Positions 6,846-18,700 of a stretch of DNA of 64,000 bases are shown here, piece after piece. Every line of letters begins with the position of its first letter. Position 1 is the stretch's first letter. Both the position numbers and the translations under genes were made by a program. Below the pieces are notes generated by a model, which saw only the letters and a program-made list of their open reading frames with translations, made no database searches and was not told the origin of the DNA. Source of the stretch: Dendrophyllia cribrosa (taxonomy: Eukaryota; Cnidaria; Anthozoa; Scleractinia; Dendrophylliidae); assembly GCA_024195265.1 (NCBI GenBank), contig JAJLRJ010000010.1:28683298-28747297 (forward strand). The letters are read 5' to 3'.

Positions 6846-9800
6846 ATGGAATTATCTAGTAAATTAGATATGAACAAGAGTGATCTTGAAAAACTAAGTA
6901 AATCTCAACTAATTGAGTTGCTATTGAAGCAACAGAAAAGACCAGTCACACCAGTTGCAGCATCTCGTAAAAGTGTAAATAAAATGGTTCAGGATTATGA
7001 AAACAGTATAATTCTCCCACCATTGGAATTCAGGGATAAGCCAGTGCCAGCACCAAGAACTATTAAACCAGTGCCAGCACCAAGAACTAAAATACAGAAA
7101 ACAGATAAAGCTCTGAAAGGCTATACGAAGTCTTATGAAATTGACATAAAAAATAACAAAGACCCTTTAGCCCAACTACAAAACACAAGAAAGGCTGTTG
7201 CATACCATATGATCAGTGTATTAACATCAATGAAAGGATTAAAATTCGTTGAAACGCTTAAGGTAACATTTACAAAAATATCAAATGGAGAAACAGTGTA
7301 TAAAACTGCCTATTTCAACAGTCTAGTTCAAACAATCATAAACAATCTAGAGATCACTGAATCACTACAAGTGTCAAAACAGCAAATCTTAAATAAGATA
7401 GCTCAATGGATCTCTGAAGGATCTGGTTGGACTATTAAATCTGTTGATAATCATTATCTCAACATAGTAAAATATCAACCAATGAGAGGCTCTTCATACA
7501 TTAAATTACCACAAGAACTAAGAAATAGTGCCAAAGGTTTGATCAACATGAAAAACGAAGACAATCAGTGTTTTAGATGGTGTCACATCAGACATTTGAA
7601 TCCTCAAGAAAAATACCCACAGAGAATTAAAAAATGTGATAAAGAATACATCAATGAATTAGATTATTCAGGAATTAATTTCCCAGTGACCACCAAACAG
7701 TATAATAAAATTGAGAAACAGAATAATATCAATATCAATGTATTTGGATATGAAGAAAAACAACCATACCCAATTTATGTCTCAAAAGAAAAATATGAAG
7801 ACTGTATGAATCTGCTTCTGATAACAGAAAATGAAAACAAGCACTATGTACTCATCAAAGATTTCAATAAATTAATGTATCAACAGACGAGACACAAGGA
7901 AAGGAAGCACTTCTGTATGCATTGTCTTCTGAATGCTTCAGCTCTGAAAGAGTATTAACTATCATAAAGAAAACTGTATACAAGTTAATGGCACACAAGC
8001 TATAAAAATGCCAGACAAAAATAACAACATATTAAAATTCAATAACTTCCATAAACAACTACCTGTACCATTTGTCATATATGCAGATTTTGAGGCTATA
8101 ACAGAAAAGATATCCGGTTGTCAACCTAATAATGATAAATCATATACTGAAGCATACCAGAAGCATACAGACTGTGGATACGGTTATAAGATTGTTTGTT
8201 GCTATGATGATAAATATAGCAAACCAATACAAATTTACAGAGGTGAAAAAGCTGTATACAAATTCATGGAAGCTATGCTTGATGAAGTCAGATATTGTAA
8301 GAAAGTAATCAAAAAATATTTCAACAAACCATTAAGAATGACTAAAGATGATGAAGATAAATTTCAAACAGCTAAAGAATGTCACATTTGTAATAATTCA
8401 TACACTGAAAAAGACATTAGAGTCAGAGATCATTGTCATACAGGGATTCTGACAGGGTGCGCGGGTGCGGGACCGCACAATTCGGTCAAACCCGCACAAT
8501 TCCGCACAATTCCTAAAAATCCGCACAATCCCGCACAATACTGAAATATTTGATTAAAATTTTAATTAAATCAGGTATTTCTATGGATTACCAAGGTTTC
8601 GAGAAACGTTTAAGGCTATTTTCAGCCCATTTTCCTTCCAAACAATCGACAAAACCCTCGCATTCCTCGAACGGCTCGAACGGATCGATATAAAAACAAC
8701 AAGGCGTTCTCTTCGCCGTCCTGGGAACTAGTCTCAGTTTTACTTTTTTCCGACTTCCAACAGATTTTTTCGCGTAGCTTTTTAGTTGTCGTTTTCCAGA
8801 CATTATGACGTTTTTCTTAGCAGCCTGTTGATATTTTTTCGAGCGCTTTCGCTTCCTCTATCAGTTTAATATGTCGGGGACCGAAGAAGAAACACCGAAG
8901 AAATGTACCGGCGGTCGCGCCGAAATGAATGTCACTCTGTCTGAATTATTTTCGCAAAGAACTGATCAAGTTTGCGAATCGACAAACAAACTACATGTAT
9001 TAAACACTGGAACTTCGGATTGATAGGAGAAAATTGTTAAGTTCTGTTCAGAATACTGGATTTGATTTTTTCAATCAAGTGAATGGCGTTTTCATTCAAG
9101 AAAATGCAAAACAAACATGCTATTAAATTACATTTAGCACGCAATTTGCATACATCTCGAGGTTGTGTTTTTGTAGCAAACTTTCGAAGAAATTGTGTGA
9201 ACCTTTAATGGAAATTATTCACACTACATAAAATGTACGGATTTTTCATAAAGGAACTCGCAACAGACCGGAAACATTTCATTTAAAGGTGGTATTTCGG
9301 TTTTACCCGATCGAATTTATCGTGTCACGCAATGTGATTTTGTCGAGACAAATAAACTTTCGTGAGGAAAAACAGCCGCAAATTGGCGATTGCTGGGTAC
9401 ATTTTAATCTCCAAAGTAAAACATCTATTTGTATTTTTCATTTAATGCAGAATTTCCTCCCTGTCATATTTTTCTGGCCTGGCTAGAACACTGGTGATCG
9501 AATATTTGGTTGGTCACAAGATTGCGCAATCCCGCACAATTTCCCGCACAATCGAAGATATTTCCCGCACAATTTGCCTCAAAACTCCCGCACAATTTTA
9601 GATTTTTTCCCGCACCCTGTCAGAATCCCTGGTCATATAACTGGTAAATACAGAGGCTCTGCTCATCAAGATTGTAATCTCAACTTTCAAATAAATGATA
9701 AAATTCCAGTAATATTTCATAATTTGAGAGGTTATGATTCACATTTCATAATGCAAGAGATAGGTGAAATTATTAAGAAACATACATATACAAATAATAA

Positions 9801-11751
9801 AGGTGAAAAATGTCAAATGAATATCAATGCAATTCCGAATAATATGAAAAAGTATATGGCTTTCATGCTTGGTAATCATCTTACCTTCCTTGATAGTTTT
9901 CAGTTTATGAGCTCAAGTTTAGAAAAACTAGTGAGTAATCTAGAAAGAAAATCATTAAAATACACCTCGGAAAAATTCGAAGGTAAAAAGCTTGATTTGA
10001 TGACTCGAAAAGGAGTATACCCTTACGATTACATGGACAGTTTTGACAAGTTTAATGAAAAGCTACCAACAAAAGAAGACTTTTATAGTATTCTAAATAA
10101 CCAACATATTAGTAATGAAGACTATAAACATGCTCAAAATGTGTGGAATACCTTCAATCTTCAAAATATGGGTGAATACCATAATTTATATCTTAAATCT
10201 GACATCCTTCTATTAGCTGATGTTTTTGAAAACTTTAGAAAAACCTGCCTGCAATACTACAAACTTGACCCATGTCACTATTTCACATCTCCAGGTTTGT
10301 CTTGGGATGCTATGCTAAAAATGACTGATATCAAATTAGAACTAATGACTGACATTGATATGTTTCAATTCATTGAAAGGGGTATGCGTGGTGGAATCAG
10401 CTACATTTCCAATCGATATGGGAAAGCAAATAACAAGTACATGAGAACATATGATGAGAAGGCGCCCTCAAAGTATATCATGTATCTTGATGCTAACAAT
10501 CTGTATGGTTGGGCTATGTCACAATACCTACCTACTGGTGGTTTTAAATGGATGACAGAAAAACAGATTGACAATCTAAACATAGCCGAGTATGAAGAAG
10601 AAAGTAAAAAAGGTTTAATACTAGAAGTTGATTTAGAATACCAAAAAGAACTACACAATCTTCATAATGACTACCCATTAGCTGCTGAGAGGGTATGTGT
10701 GAAAAAAGATATGTTGTCCAATTATTGTAAAGAAATAGCTACCAAATATAATATATCAACAGGTTTAGTGCATAAACTCATACCAACCTTAAAGAACAAA
10801 GAAAAGTATGTTCTACATTATAGAAACCTACAATTATATATTGATCTCGGTTTGAAAGTAACAAAAGTCCATCGAGTACTTGAATTCAATCAGTCTCCTT
10901 GGTTGAAACAATATATTGATTTCAACACTGACAAACGAAAAAATGCTAAAAATGCTTTTGAGAAAGATTTCTTCAAACTTATGAATAATTCAGTTTTTGG
11001 TAAAACAATGGAAAATATCAGAAAGAGAGTAGATGTTAGATTAGTGACTGATGAAAAGAAACTTTTAAAAATGACAGCTAAACCAACATATGTAAGCAGT
11101 AAGATCTTCAATGAAAACCTTGTAGCTGTGCATAAGATTAAAGAAACACTAACCCTAAACAGGCCGGCATATGTTGGTATGTGTATCCTAGATCTAAGCA
11201 AGACATTAATGTATGATTTTCATTATAACTACATCAAAAATAAATATGGAGATAAAGCTACGTTATTATTCACAGACACAGACAGCTTGACTTATGAAAT
11301 CGAAGCTGAAGATGTATACCAAGATTTTTGGAATGATAAAGATAAATTTGATAACAGCGATTACCCTGAAGATTCTTCATATTTTGATAAGACAAATAAA
11401 AAAGTAATTGGTAAATTCAAAGATGAAGCTGCAAGTATACCAATTACTGAATTCATTGGTCTACGATATAAAATGTATAGTTACATGAAAGACAACCAAA
11501 AAGGAGGAAAGACTGCCAAGGGAATCAAAAAGAATATTATCAAAAATAATATCAAGCATCAAGATTATAAAGAAACGTTATTAGGAAATAAACAGATGCA
11601 TCACACTATGAAAACAATAAGAAGTCAAAACCATCAATTAGGAAGTTATGAAATCAATAAAGTATCACTCAGCTGTTTCGATGACAAAAGATATATACTG
11701 GAAGATGGTATAAATTCATATGCTTATGGACATTATAAAATCAAAAATTAA
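6846..11751 (+). pseudogene. Broken protein-primed family B DNA polymerase of a Maverick/adintovirus-like element
   Basis: The gene is spread over three open segments: 6846-7958, 8008-8440 and 9638-11751. The N-terminal segment has a SAP-like start (LEKLSKSQLIELLL), two PVPAPRT repeats and the KFEKQNNISINVFGYE-type domain common in these polymerases. The second has the exonuclease I motif YADFEA and a Cys/His zinc unit (CHICNN, DHCH). The third holds LYLKSDILLLADVF, the motif-A-like YLDANNLYGWAM, motif B KLMNNSVFGKTMENIR and motif C FTDTDSL, all with catalytic Asp. Two lesions are visible: a frame-disrupted patch between about 7930 and 8010, apparently two small shifts, and the transposon at 8441-9631. 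Catalytic residues survive in the fragments, but no continuous product can be made. Codon frame on both sides of the transposon is the same. Confidence 0.85.
8441..9631. mobile_element. 1,191-bp non-autonomous DNA transposon with perfect 21-bp TIRs
   Basis: The ends are perfect inverted repeats starting CAGGGATTCTGACAGGG (8441-8461 and 9611-9631), flanked by a 6-bp direct repeat GTCATA at 8435-8440 and 9632-9637. About nine copies of a subterminal CCCGCACAAT motif lie within 120 bp of the two ends, all in the same orientation. Such subterminal arrays often bind transposase. A 71-codon minus-strand frame (8588-8803) might be a transposase or capture relic but is not recognised. The CAGGG start suggests hAT or P-like ends, yet the 6-bp target duplication does not fit the usual 8 bp, so the superfamily is left open. 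Confidence 0.9.
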
Positions 11752-12450
11752 ATAAGAGAATTCAATCATTTTATGGAAAACATACAGTTCAATTATTTTT
11801 ATGTAAAACATATAGTTAAATTATTTTATGGAAAACATATAGATTTCAAAAACTGAAAACATATAGATTTCAAAAACTGAAAACCAAAAACCGGAAACCA
11901 GAAATTTATTATTTTGATCTGGTAATCATGAAATGATAAATCTGTAAGTTGAAATCAAAAATCGAAAACATATAGTTTTTCCATTAAATGGGAAAGTAGG
12001 ATATGAGTTGGGTTTGGTAACAGAGTATTTTTGAAAAAATGCTCTGGTACCCCCAACTCCTATACTACTGCCTTACAATTGTAGCGGTGTACATAGGTCT
12101 ACCTGTTTATAAAGGTACTGACCAAACACCGAACAGTTAGGGATATGCGATGGGCTTGCATACCATCCCGGGAGTAGTAAACGTCCTCGAGGCTTAATGT
12201 TACAGCATCTGACCTAATCTTAGCTTTTGAGTAAGTTGAAGAAAATCACTTTAACCGATACAAGTAAAGTAAAACAACGGCACAGATGTGCTTAGGTAGG
12301 CTTATATCCACTAAGATGGACACTAAACACTATACTTTTCTCTTTTTGGTCACATCAAGGTGATATGCCTACTACTTATTTGGCTTTAGTGTGCATTTTA
12401 ATAGCTAGACTTTGTCATTATAAGTCACATTCCTTAACTGTTGTACTTAC
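11752..12450. other. Gene-free stretch between the viral block and host gene copy 1, with a long hairpin
   Basis: The first 230 bp hold a degenerate AT-rich repeat built on GAAAACATATAG. At 11994-12072 there is an imperfect stem-loop: AGTAGGATATGAGTTGGG pairs with its complement 60 bp on, and GGTAACAGAG pairs with CTCTGGTACC. From 12080 to 12230 the sequence is more GC-rich and looks conserved-repeat-like, but I cannot name it. The end of the viral element is probably in this stretch; I could not find its terminal repeat. Confidence 0.5.
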
Positions 12451-12791
12451 CAGTAGAAGTATTCTGTTTTCTTCTCGATACAAAATGGAAGGAGGCGTTT
12501 TATTCCTTTAATCAGGTTGCTTAAATCATCACTCATCACATCAAACTTGTTTTGCACTTGGGCGGCTGTGTAGATCGACATTTTTAGCAGCTGGGATTTC
12601 TCATCAAGTTCAGGGATTTTCTTCTTAAGTTTGCAGACGATGTCTTTTTGGAGATTTTCTTTTTCAGACGGTCTGGTTTGTCTTTCCACCTCGTCCCACT
12701 TGTTGCAGACAAACAGAGCAGAGTCAGCAGTGAGACCTCTGCATTTATATCCTTTGTAGAGATGTATCCATTTCTCCACAATACGCATCAG
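12451..12791 (-). CDS. Copy 1 exon 5: GTPase G4 segment
   Basis: Acceptor TTTCAG, donor GTAAGT after TACTG. It encodes the segment with [10 protein letters not shown], where NKWD is the guanine-specificity motif, and ends at phase 2 with YFY plus a split codon. It is three bases shorter than the copy 2 equivalent, one codon in the QTRPSEKE loop region. Confidence 0.8.
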
Positions 12792-15700
12792 CTGAAAGAT
12801 TTAAACAAAACCATTGTGTTCATAAAGTTAACGTTGGCAGTGGATTCCGTTAGGTTTTTAAACGAATATGAGAGGGAAACCCATAATCGGCTAAGAAATC
12901 ACAATTTCTCTTACTAGTGATTATTTTTCAGCCTTTGTACATTCTACCAAGATCAAACCTTTTTGTATCGTGTTTTAATGTATCTTGATGTATATTTTTT
13001 AGGCTGTCTTTGGTGTTTTAAAGATGACTTCTTCTTTTTTGGAAGTGTTAAAAATGCTTGCTAACTTACCCTGTCCTCTTGTAATCCTCCAGCATTTGGA
13101 CTATTTATTACGTAGATAATAGCGCAGGCTTGAGGCAAATATTCTAGGGCAATCTTACTGACTTGCTCAGAGTCGCCAATCCCTGGACTGTCTACAATCA
13201 CCACACCACCCTGTAAGATAAACAAAACAAAAATACTGTCAAAGTGTGTCAGTTTCAGAACCAGAAGATCATTAAAATAAAATAAAAATATATATTATTG
13301 CTACTACTCCTGAATGGGTTGGTCCGTCTCAAGGTTATCCACTAGCAGTATATCTTAATATGTAATTTTAGCTTTGTCAGGTTGAAGCAAAGTTTTCCGC
13401 AAGCGTGGAACTCACTCCTGTCTCGAATAGTGTTGCTGTGTTGCTAAGTACGGTATGTACAGCTTAGTGATCTTTGTGGCAAGCTAGTTCATCTTTAGCA
13501 GCAGGATCACGTTAGACATGCGTTCTGCAGGCTGTTATGATTTACTATAATGCAAAAGCATCAACAAGCGTCAAAAGAAAGATGTTATAACACCTCAAAA
13601 CTTAAAAGTACTCAGTATAAGCATTTCACTCTTGCAATAAATTTTGACGGTAATTGAAAATCCTGAAGTAGGCTTAGATACAAAAGTCCCGAAAAATGGG
13701 CTAAAATTCTTTCCGAAATTTTTCCAAAAAAGCTCTAACATTCTTTCAAAAGTTTTTAAAATTATAGAAAATTCTTCAAATTTCTCTCTTGTTTCTGACT
13801 GTGAGCTGGTAGATGGCTTACTGAAATCAGCCATATTTGCTACCAACAGATGGAATTCACGGAAAGCATGATTTTAGTGGGAAATGGCTAATTAGTTACA
13901 CTGTAGACACTACTGTGAGCGTTTGCCCTCAAGGTGGTCAGCGGTAACACAAAATAAACGCTTTCGCGACGTTTTTGCTTGTGTAAAATTGTCAAAGTGT
14001 CACCTAGGAAGCTGATATTTCTCTAAAATTCTACCAAATTTTACTCCTTGTCTAAAATTTCCGAGATTTCTAAAATTCTTTTCAGTGTCTAAAATTCTCA
14101 AACAAATTCCGGAATTTTGTATCTAAGCCTACCCTGAAGCATGTGCCTATTCCCTTTGCTACCTCGCCTCCATGCATCGCCCCATGTTCTAGCACTGACG
14201 AATGCACTAAAAAAGGCGGGATTTGCAATATGTAACCTTCCCGCAACGTTCCGCGTCTTTCTAGCGCCTGGACATACAATACAGTTTCTTTTACCTTTAA
14301 GAGCAGATTTGGTATCTTGATTTCTATTTTCTTACACCAGTATTCATCATCTTTTGGTTTTTCGATGTATTGCTTTATGGTGTCAAATGTGATGTCCTTT
14401 ATAGTAAGGGGCGTCTTTCCTGGTTTCGCAAAATGTATCACTGCCTCTCTCTTTGCTCCGTAGGATATTTCACAGATCGTGAGAGTATTTTGCCTGATGG
14501 AGGTTGGTAGAATCCGGTCATTTAGTAAGAGATTAATTAGGCTGCTCTTTCCCGCACTGGTTTCTCCTGTTAGAAATAAGATAAAAGTTTCAGGTTTTTT
14601 TTGCATGTCAGTAAATTACTGTTCGGTTTTAATAGCGCGGTTTTCAATAGAGTTTCAAAAGTATTTCACGTCTGGCAGGAGTGCTTTGGGTTTACATTCA
14701 GCACCAATTTCCAAACCATTTAGGAGAGTGAAGATTGGTTCGCTGGATTGTCATCGTCTGCTATAATTGACCAAGATGATTACTTTGGTTTTGCTGTACG
14801 ACACTCTTTAAGTGGATTTCTGATGACGTACTGTTTATCAACAAACCCCTTCAATTCCTAGACTACGAGTAGTCCCTCCTTTTTCCTCAGGGCATAGTTA
14901 GTAGAGGGGACTGGTTAGGAAACCCGGCGAACTTCAAAGGCGCCAAACAATAGGGGCTCTCTAATGCTGAACAAGCCCATCACGTGACTCTGACCGTGCA
15001 CAGTCAAAACAAGATGGCGGACAGTATGGACGATCTGTCCGATCTCTTCGTATTCGGAGATGATTTTGAAGCGATTCTTGATGTTTTGGAAAGCGATGAA
15101 GCCATGGAAGAGGACTTTGTTGAAGCAGTTAGCTCAGTAAGTTGCAAATATGTCTGAAAATGTTTGAATCGAGCGAAGTTGCTTCGTAAACAACGAAGTA
15201 CACGCTAGAACTCGAGAAAACCAGAGTTGAATCTTTGTTAGACATTCTTATTTGATCTTTTACCTGATGGACTATAAACAAGTTACAAGTTTTAACTTTT
15301 ATAATGAAGAGAAGACAAGCCAAATGGAAAACTCGATCTCTCGAGATCTACAAAGTTGAAGAATTGTGTTACACAAATCTCTATCGGTTGCCCTTGGATA
15401 TAAGAACCCTTTGCTCTGGTTATGTTCAACTATGATTTCTTATGATTATATTTCTTTTCAGGCTCAATCGCAATTGATTATATGTAGTGAGTGTGGCAAA
15501 AAATACAAGACGAGAGGCGGATTCGAGCGCCACAAAGCAGTAAAACACAGTCAGAAACAAAATACTCAAGCAAACAAGGCCTATTTCACTCCAAACATCC
15601 TTCACCAGATTGTTACGAGTACCCTGGTAAATTTACAAGGAAACAAGGTTTTTTCAGCAAGCCTAAGAAAGGAGTTCACGAACTATGGATTTGAGATACC

Positions 15701-18700
15701 CCAAGAAGATGCGCCGGAATTTTGTGAACTTAAGACAATTTATGAGGCATTTAGGAAGAACAAAAATGTTGAGAAGTTGTATGGAGCATATTATGCTAAA
15801 GTCCCTCTGAATGCGACAAGATTCTTCAAAGGACTATCACGAAATGCTTCCACATTATTATCAACTAAAGTTGCTGATGGTATGATTGCACACTGCAAAA
15901 GAGAGGCATCAACTGAGAGCGGCAAATGCAATTTAGCTGCAACATTATCTGAGAAGGAGAAGGCTGGCCTCCAGTATGTTGGTGGATATGTTCTGCACAA
16001 GCTGCACAAAAAGCACAGCTTTTCAAGTTCAGCAGAAAGCCTGCTGGCTATGTCGATCTTAAAAGCTGGGAAACAGGAAACAAACACAGAGTCTCAAAAA
16101 CTCGTATCAATACTAAACCGTGGAGGGTTGTGGTCTATCACAGGTCCAGCACAGAAGATTTTTATAAAGACTGAACATTATTTCAGGCAGTCCACCTCGA
16201 AATCTGGTTTGCAAAAAATTGACATTGTTGACATTGCACAGAAATCAATGAAGGATTGTGATGTTATATCAAATTTTAACTTGTTATTATCAGATGCTGA
16301 GTTTAACATGGACAGTCATGTTTGCAAAGATGTTTTGCATAGTATTGTGAGCTTATATGTCAGGGTACGCTCATTTTCATTTGCAAGGGACAAAATTCAG
16401 TGCCACAAAATCCAAGCAAAGCAGGGAAAATCCAAAGCCCTTCGAAAAGAAATCAGTAGAAGTTGCGATGAAAGGGAGCAACAAAGGCTTCAATGATGTA
16501 AACAATCCAGTCTAATTTTTTAATGAATTTTTATGCTATTTAATCATGTTGTTGTTAATAGTGTAAAACAAATGTGTAGTTCTGAAAAATATCTTTACCC
16601 TTCCCTCTTTCATTCCATTGAAGGGAACTGCCCTACTATGACTCCCTCCCCTTTGGATTTTCTAAAATAGCCATAAACAATTATGAAGCATTACATGTAT
16701 GCAACTCCTTTTGTCCAGAGGAAAGTTTGGTCTCTTCTGAAACTACACAATGTTGATGGTTCTCAATAAAATCATGATAAAACTGAATAAAAGGGTAAAC
16801 TGGGTTTTTCTAACATTTGTTTTCGAAACTGATGGTACTAAAAATATATTATGCCCTCTGGGGGCATTAAACTAAACATAGGTCAAACTTGTGGAAATAC
16901 CATAAATCATTGGAATTTGCAAGTCCTTTTAATTGAATCGAGCCTGCCATGTTTAATTCAAAACTATAGTGTTATTGTTTTAAAAATCTAAAAGACTTAA
17001 GAATTAAAAATCTAAAGACTTAAATAACCCACTTAGCTTTCATTTTGGTTATACACGAAGTCCTACCACTGCAGCTAGCTCTTTTTCAAAGCTCAATAAT
17101 TTATTGACAATCAGGAAAAACTGGAATTTTCTAACAATTATTGTTGGAAACTGATGGTACTAAAATTTATATTATTCTTGGCTTGCACATGTCATCATAA
17201 AAATTCAAAAATCTCAACTTTAAACAATGTTTTGCTTCCGATTTGGAAAGGTTTGAAATGTGTCACGCAATTCGTCAGGCTGTTTTAGATAAGCGGTGAA
17301 TAAACAAAATTGAACCAGTTGAAAGTTATTTTTGCATTATAGATGCTTATAAGCTGATTTAATGGAACCTATAGTGAATCCAATCTTTGTGATGGGATTT
17401 TTTGCGTAATATTATGATTATGAAGTTTTGGTCGCCACGTTGGTGTACCAAAGTGGTACACCAACATGGCCGCTCCATACATTTTACTTAAAATGTCTAA
17501 TATTTGTTCACCTGTAACTCTTGAACGAAAAGCTCTGGCGCTTCAAAATGTGGCCTAGATGTGTAGTTTTAAACTCTCTACAATTCCATAAACATTTTGG
17601 AATCGAAATCTGTTTTTCAGTGCTTCCGGAATTTTGATATGACATGATATGACGAAAGTGCAAGCCAAGAATTCTCTTATATATTACGTTACCCTCTTAT
17701 AAAATACTTGATCAATAATACTCCAGTTTTGAATTAGATGTGACATAACTGAGGCAACAGACTAAACATAGGCCAGTAACCCATTGGAATTTGCAAGTCC
17801 TCTTAATTGAATTGAGTCAAGGCTGCCACTGTATCAGCGTCAACAATAATGCCTTATTCAGAGGTCATGTCTAATTCAAAACTAGAGTATTGTATTATTG
17901 TTACAAAAACCTAAAAGACTTTAATAGAAACCTTCATTTTAGTTATTCATAAAATGCTGCAGCTTTTTCAAAGCTCAAGTATAGACAACTAATTAAGCTT
18001 CACTGTTTTCCTGCATGGCAATTTAGCATCGGTGATCTGCTCCCATGCTCTACATTTATCCTTCCTGCCTCTAGTGTTACCACTTTCACAGGATACTGTT
18101 CTCTGGATTCTGATGGTGTTGGCATTATACCCAAAGGTACGGATATCCGGATTGTCACTGCGCCTTCCCAGCTTGCGTTGGTTCCCAAAGTATTCCTCCA
18201 CTGGGTCCTGGCAAAAGCGCTCTGTCAGTACAAACTCTGTCCCTTCCTGAAGGAGGAACTTTGTGGCCTCAATGACAGAATGAACTGTCATCCTTATGCC
18301 CTCATGTGTCTGCCAGGACAGGAACATTCGACCCCTAGCATTCTGGCTGAAGTTTCCTGGCCGGTTCTCTGTACTCTCCTTCCAAAGTCTCAGGTACTCG
18401 AGGAACTCCATCAAGAACTGGAATCTGTTATCAAACAGGAACAATAATTATTTGTCACCACTATGTTACTTTACAGATGAAAGAACATCAATTGATAAAG
18501 CATTTTTTGCCCCCTTTCTCTTGAAATGTAAACATAATATAATACATGTATAATAAAAAACTGTAGTATCCAATTAATGTAACATTGACCACTTTCATTA
18601 AACTGCTGACTTGTAATGTGTCATTCAAGAAAATATCATTTCCTCACCCCCTATGGGATGTTGGATTTTCCAAAATTAAATTACATAACTGACCGAATAA

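Noticed and set aside
8588..8803. 71-residue minus-strand frame inside the 1,191-bp transposon as a gene
   Set aside because: No recognised motif and no support beyond being open; kept only as a note in the element entry.
14567..14606. ATG at 14606 as the start of the P-loop exon ([12 protein letters not shown]...)
   Set aside because: A good acceptor (CTAACAG) follows, the phase fits exon 2, and the paralogue uses the same junction, so this part is intronic.
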